Shown here piece by piece: positions 61,538 to 64,000 of a stretch of DNA of 64,000 nt. This DNA is from FEN-1219 sp963810755 (GTDB lineage Bacteria; Pseudomonadota; Gammaproteobacteria; Steroidobacterales; Rariloculaceae). The notes beneath the pieces were generated by a model, which saw only the letters and a list, made by a program, of their open reading frames with translations, had not been told where the DNA came from and ran no database searches. Numbering within the stretch: position 1 is the stretch's first letter; each line of letters opens with the position of its first letter. Made by a program: the position numbers and the translations under genes. The stretch covers positions 372,001 to 436,000 of the forward strand of contig CAWEOP010000003.1 of assembly GCA_963810755.1 (NCBI GenBank), given 5' to 3'.

Positions 61538-63482
61538 CTATGATGGTCGAGGCGAAGTCACCGCGCGGTAAAGGAGCCAGGCGGTGACCGCGAGAAAGGC
61601 GAGCCCGAGCCACTCGGCCCACAGGCCGGCCTGTAGCGTTTCGGGCAATGCGAGAACGTCCGCCTTGCCGGAGGTCACGATCGGGATCGCGATGAGAATG
61701 CCCATCAGCGCCTCGCCGGTGATCAGACCGGCCGCGAACAACACCCCGGGGCGATGCAGACGCTCGCGCGCGTCAGGGTCCTCGCCGACATCCTTCTTTC
61801 GCTCGACGAGGTACGCGAGTAGCCCGCCGAGGAAGATCGGAACCGTGAGCTCCAACGGCAAGTAAATGCCAACCGCCGCTGCGAGCACGGGCGCACGGTA
61901 ACGCGCCCCCCGCGCCTTGAGAGTCTCGTCGACGGCGATGATCACGGCCCCGATCGCAGCCCCGATCCAGACCATCCCCCAAGGCAACGCGCCACCGAAC
62001 ATCCCTTCCGACACCGACGCCATGAGCGTCGCCTGCGGAGCGAGCAGCGGGTTCGGATGGGCCGCCGTCGGCACGCCGATGCCGTATGCTTTCTGCAGCA
62101 GATTGAGGACCGGCGCCATGATCAGCGCACACGACGCCGCGCCGATTGCGAGCATCACCTGCTGACGCCAGGGAGTCGCGCCCACGATCTGCCCCGCCTT
62201 GAGGTCCTGGAGGTTGTCACCCGCCACTGCGGCTGCGCAACACACGACGGCTCCGATCATGATCGCCGCAACCGGGCCGAGCTCGGCTTCGCGGCCCATG
62301 AGCAGAATCAGCACCAGCGATGCAAACAGGATCGTCGCAATGGTGATGCCGGAAACGGGGTTGTTCGACGAGCCGATGATGCCCGCCATGTAGGCGGACG
62401 ACTGACGAGAACAGAAACCCTGCGACAATCATGATGATCGTCATCGGCAGGCTCACCGCGAAGTCCGAGACGATCGCCTGGTAGAGCGCGAAGATCGGCA
62501 ACGCGAGGAGCACGATGCCGACCAGCACGGGCTTCATCGGCAGGTCCTGCTCGGTGTGGTCGAGGAGGTGCGCCGCGCCGGCGCGTGTCGCGGCGAGGCC
62601 GCTTCGGATACCCGAGAGAATCGACCCGCGCAGCGAGATCAGTGTCCACACGCCGCCGATGAGCATCGCGCCGACGCCGAGATAGCGAATCTGCGCCGAC
62701 CAGATGACGTTCGCCGCCGTCTCGGCGTCCGCGCCGGCTATCCGCGCGGCGAGCTCGGGATTGCCGTCGACGAAATAGCCCGCGTAAATCGGAATCGCGA
62801 GGCTCCAGGAGATGAGACCGCCCGCCACGACGACGATACCGATGTTGAGCCCGACGATGTATCCGACCCCGAGCAGCGCCGGCGACAGATTGGTGCCCAC
62901 AAAAGCGATACCTTTGCCGACATACGTCGCCGCGACGGCCGAATCGGGAATCAGCCGCGCGCCGCTGCCGGCGAGCAACTTCATGACACCGCCGAGAGCC
63001 GCGGAACCGGCGAGCAGTTTCACGCCCTGCGCGGGGTTCTCACCGGTCTTGAGCACCTCGGCCGCGCACTTGCCCTCGGGAAACGCGAGGTTCTGCTCGA
63101 TGATCAGAGCGCGCCGCAACGGCACGGAAAATAGCACGCCGAGGATGCCGCCAAGACCTGCTATCGCAAGAACCCAGAGGTAGTCGAAGTCGCTCCAAAA
63201 ACCCATGATCACGAGCGCCGGGATCGTGAAAATCACCCCTGCGGCGATCGAGGCGGCGGCGGAGGCGCCGGTCTGAACGATGTTGTTCTCGAGGATGTGC
63301 CCGCCGCCGAGCACCTTGAGCACCGCCATGGAGACGACCGCAGCCGGAATCGCCGAGGAGATCGTGAGTCCCGCGAACAGGCCGAGGTAGGTGTTAGCCG
63401 CCGCGAGAATCATTGCGAGCAGGATCGATAGAAAGACCGCGCGAAACGTGAGTTGCGGAAGCTTCGCAGTCGAGTTGGTCAT
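61538..63482 (-). pseudogene. OPT-family oligopeptide transporter, frameshifted
   Basis: A membrane transporter of the OPT superfamily (TIGR00733 type). It starts MTNSTAKLPQLTFRAVFLS, and has LGLFAGLTISSAIPAAV, NIVQTGASAAASIAAGVIFT and EQNLAFPEGKCAAEVLK. After AGFLFSSV the frame breaks at about 62398-62406 (one extra base); the protein continues in another frame (SAYMAGIIGSSNNPVSG, then VAGDNLQDLKAGQIVGATPW) to a stop at 61538. The joined length is about 647 residues, normal for the family. It is directly downstream of a POT peptide transporter. Confidence 0.88.
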
Positions 63483-64000
63483 CTAGTGCAGCCCGCCCAT
63501 CAGGCGGCGCAGAGGCTTCGCGAACAGGAGCAGCACAACACCCGAGCCCATCGTCGTAAACACGATCTGCGTGTACTGCCAGGGCCAGTCGGACAGCGCG
63601 CCGACGTCAAACGTACCCGCGACGACGCCTGCGATCGCATTGCCGAGCGCGGTGCACATGAACCACATGCCCATCATCTGGCCGACGAACCGGCGCGGCG
63701 CGAGCTTCGTCATCGCGCTCAAGCCCACGGGGCTCAACGCGAGCTCTCCCATCGTGTGAAAGAGATACGTGAACACGAGCCAGGTGGGCCATACCTGCCG
63801 TCCTTCCGCCACCAGGGCAGCGGCGCCGATCATCACGGCGAAGCCGAGGCCGAGAATCATGAGGCCGAACGCGAACTTCGCGGGCGCAGCCGGCTCGAGG
63901 TGTCGGCGTGCGAGCCACACCCAGAACATCGCGTAAAGCGGCGCGAGCAGGATGATGAAAGTTGGATTCAACGACTGGAACCAGCTCGCGGGAATCTCAA
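63483..64000 (-). CDS. POT/PTR-family di-/tripeptide transporter (C-terminal part)
   Basis: The last 171 residues or so of a POT-family MFS transporter; the gene enters from the right edge. IPASWFQSLNPTFIILLAPLY, FGLMILGLGFAVMIGAAAL and ELALSPVGLSAMTKLAP are typical of the family's helices 8-11. There are five membrane helices in the visible part. Its stop touches the start of the OPT gene, so the two peptide transporters share a transcript. Confidence 0.92.
   Translation of the reverse strand, partial: EIPASWFQSLNPTFIILLAPLYAMFWVWLARRHLEPAAPAKFAFGLMILGLGFAVMIGAAALVAEGRQVWPTWLVFTYLFHTMGELALSPVGLSAMTKLAPRRFVGQMMGMWFMCTALGNAIAGVVAGTFDVGALSDWPWQYTQIVFTTMGSGVVLLLFAKPLRRLMGGLH

Noticed and set aside
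1..64000. CRISPR arrays, transposons, prophage, rRNA or tRNA genes
   Set aside because: No regular repeats, transposase or integrase motifs, and no RNA gene signatures were seen on either strand.

Overview
The window is GC-rich DNA (roughly 65% G+C by eye) from a chromosome of a gammaproteobacterium. The evidence is an acetylcitrulline-type arginine cluster with a Xanthomonas-like acetylornithine carbamoyltransferase and ArgH, a PspF/PspABC system, ExeA/GspB-type secretion genes, cytochrome c4, MsrPQ, E. coli-type GshA, FadE, and a polA/engB junction arranged as in Escherichia and Pseudomonas. I place it near Xanthomonadales/Nevskiales; I cannot name a genus. I found no rRNA, tRNA, CRISPR array, insertion sequence or prophage. 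Genes are dense, and both ends cut genes (msrP on the left, a POT peptide transporter on the right).

Layout. 0-7 kb: msrPQ, an SH3 protein, a GAF-GGDEF-EAL protein, and a PAS sigma-54 activator divergent from a small secreted protein. The gap between the last two holds two identical 12-bp palindromes and a near-perfect -24/-12 promoter. 7-13 kb: a lipoprotein dienelactone-hydrolase relative lacking its nucleophile, dihydroorotase, proline iminopeptidase and a frameshifted M16 peptidase. 13-25 kb: a GldA/GldF/GldG/DUF4340 ABC operon, threonine dehydratase, two unknown genes, an SRPBCC protein, a quinone reductase, a ferredoxin reductase and two related anchored proteins. 25-35 kb: gshA, a DUF2845 protein, bactofilin, a hydrolase, a second GGDEF/EAL protein, and pspABC plus a fourth psp-like gene divergent from pspF. 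35-44 kb: mdh, fadE, gspA/gspB, a SRAP protein and an ABC-2 exporter.

44-55 kb: a divergent FlhD-like/FlhC-like regulator pair with no flagellar genes nearby, then argR-argG-X-argC-argD-argF'-argB-argH. X is a P-loop protein resembling DUF1611/DgcN proteins, and no argA is present, so X is a candidate N-acetylglutamate synthase. Ten of the fourteen apparent indels in the window fall in argG, argC, argD and argH.

55-64 kb: a small LptM-like lipoprotein, a polA that has lost all four proofreading carboxylates, a probable sRNA between polA and engB with a sigma-E-like promoter (the position of Spot 42 and ErsA), engB, cytochrome c4, a DsbA-like lipoprotein, an aminotransferase and two peptide transporter genes (one frameshifted).

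The strongest candidates for something undescribed are the polA-engB sRNA, the P-loop protein in the arginine operon, the orphan FlhD/FlhC-like pair with tandem operators, and the dedicated sigma-54 circuit at 6.5-7.1 kb.
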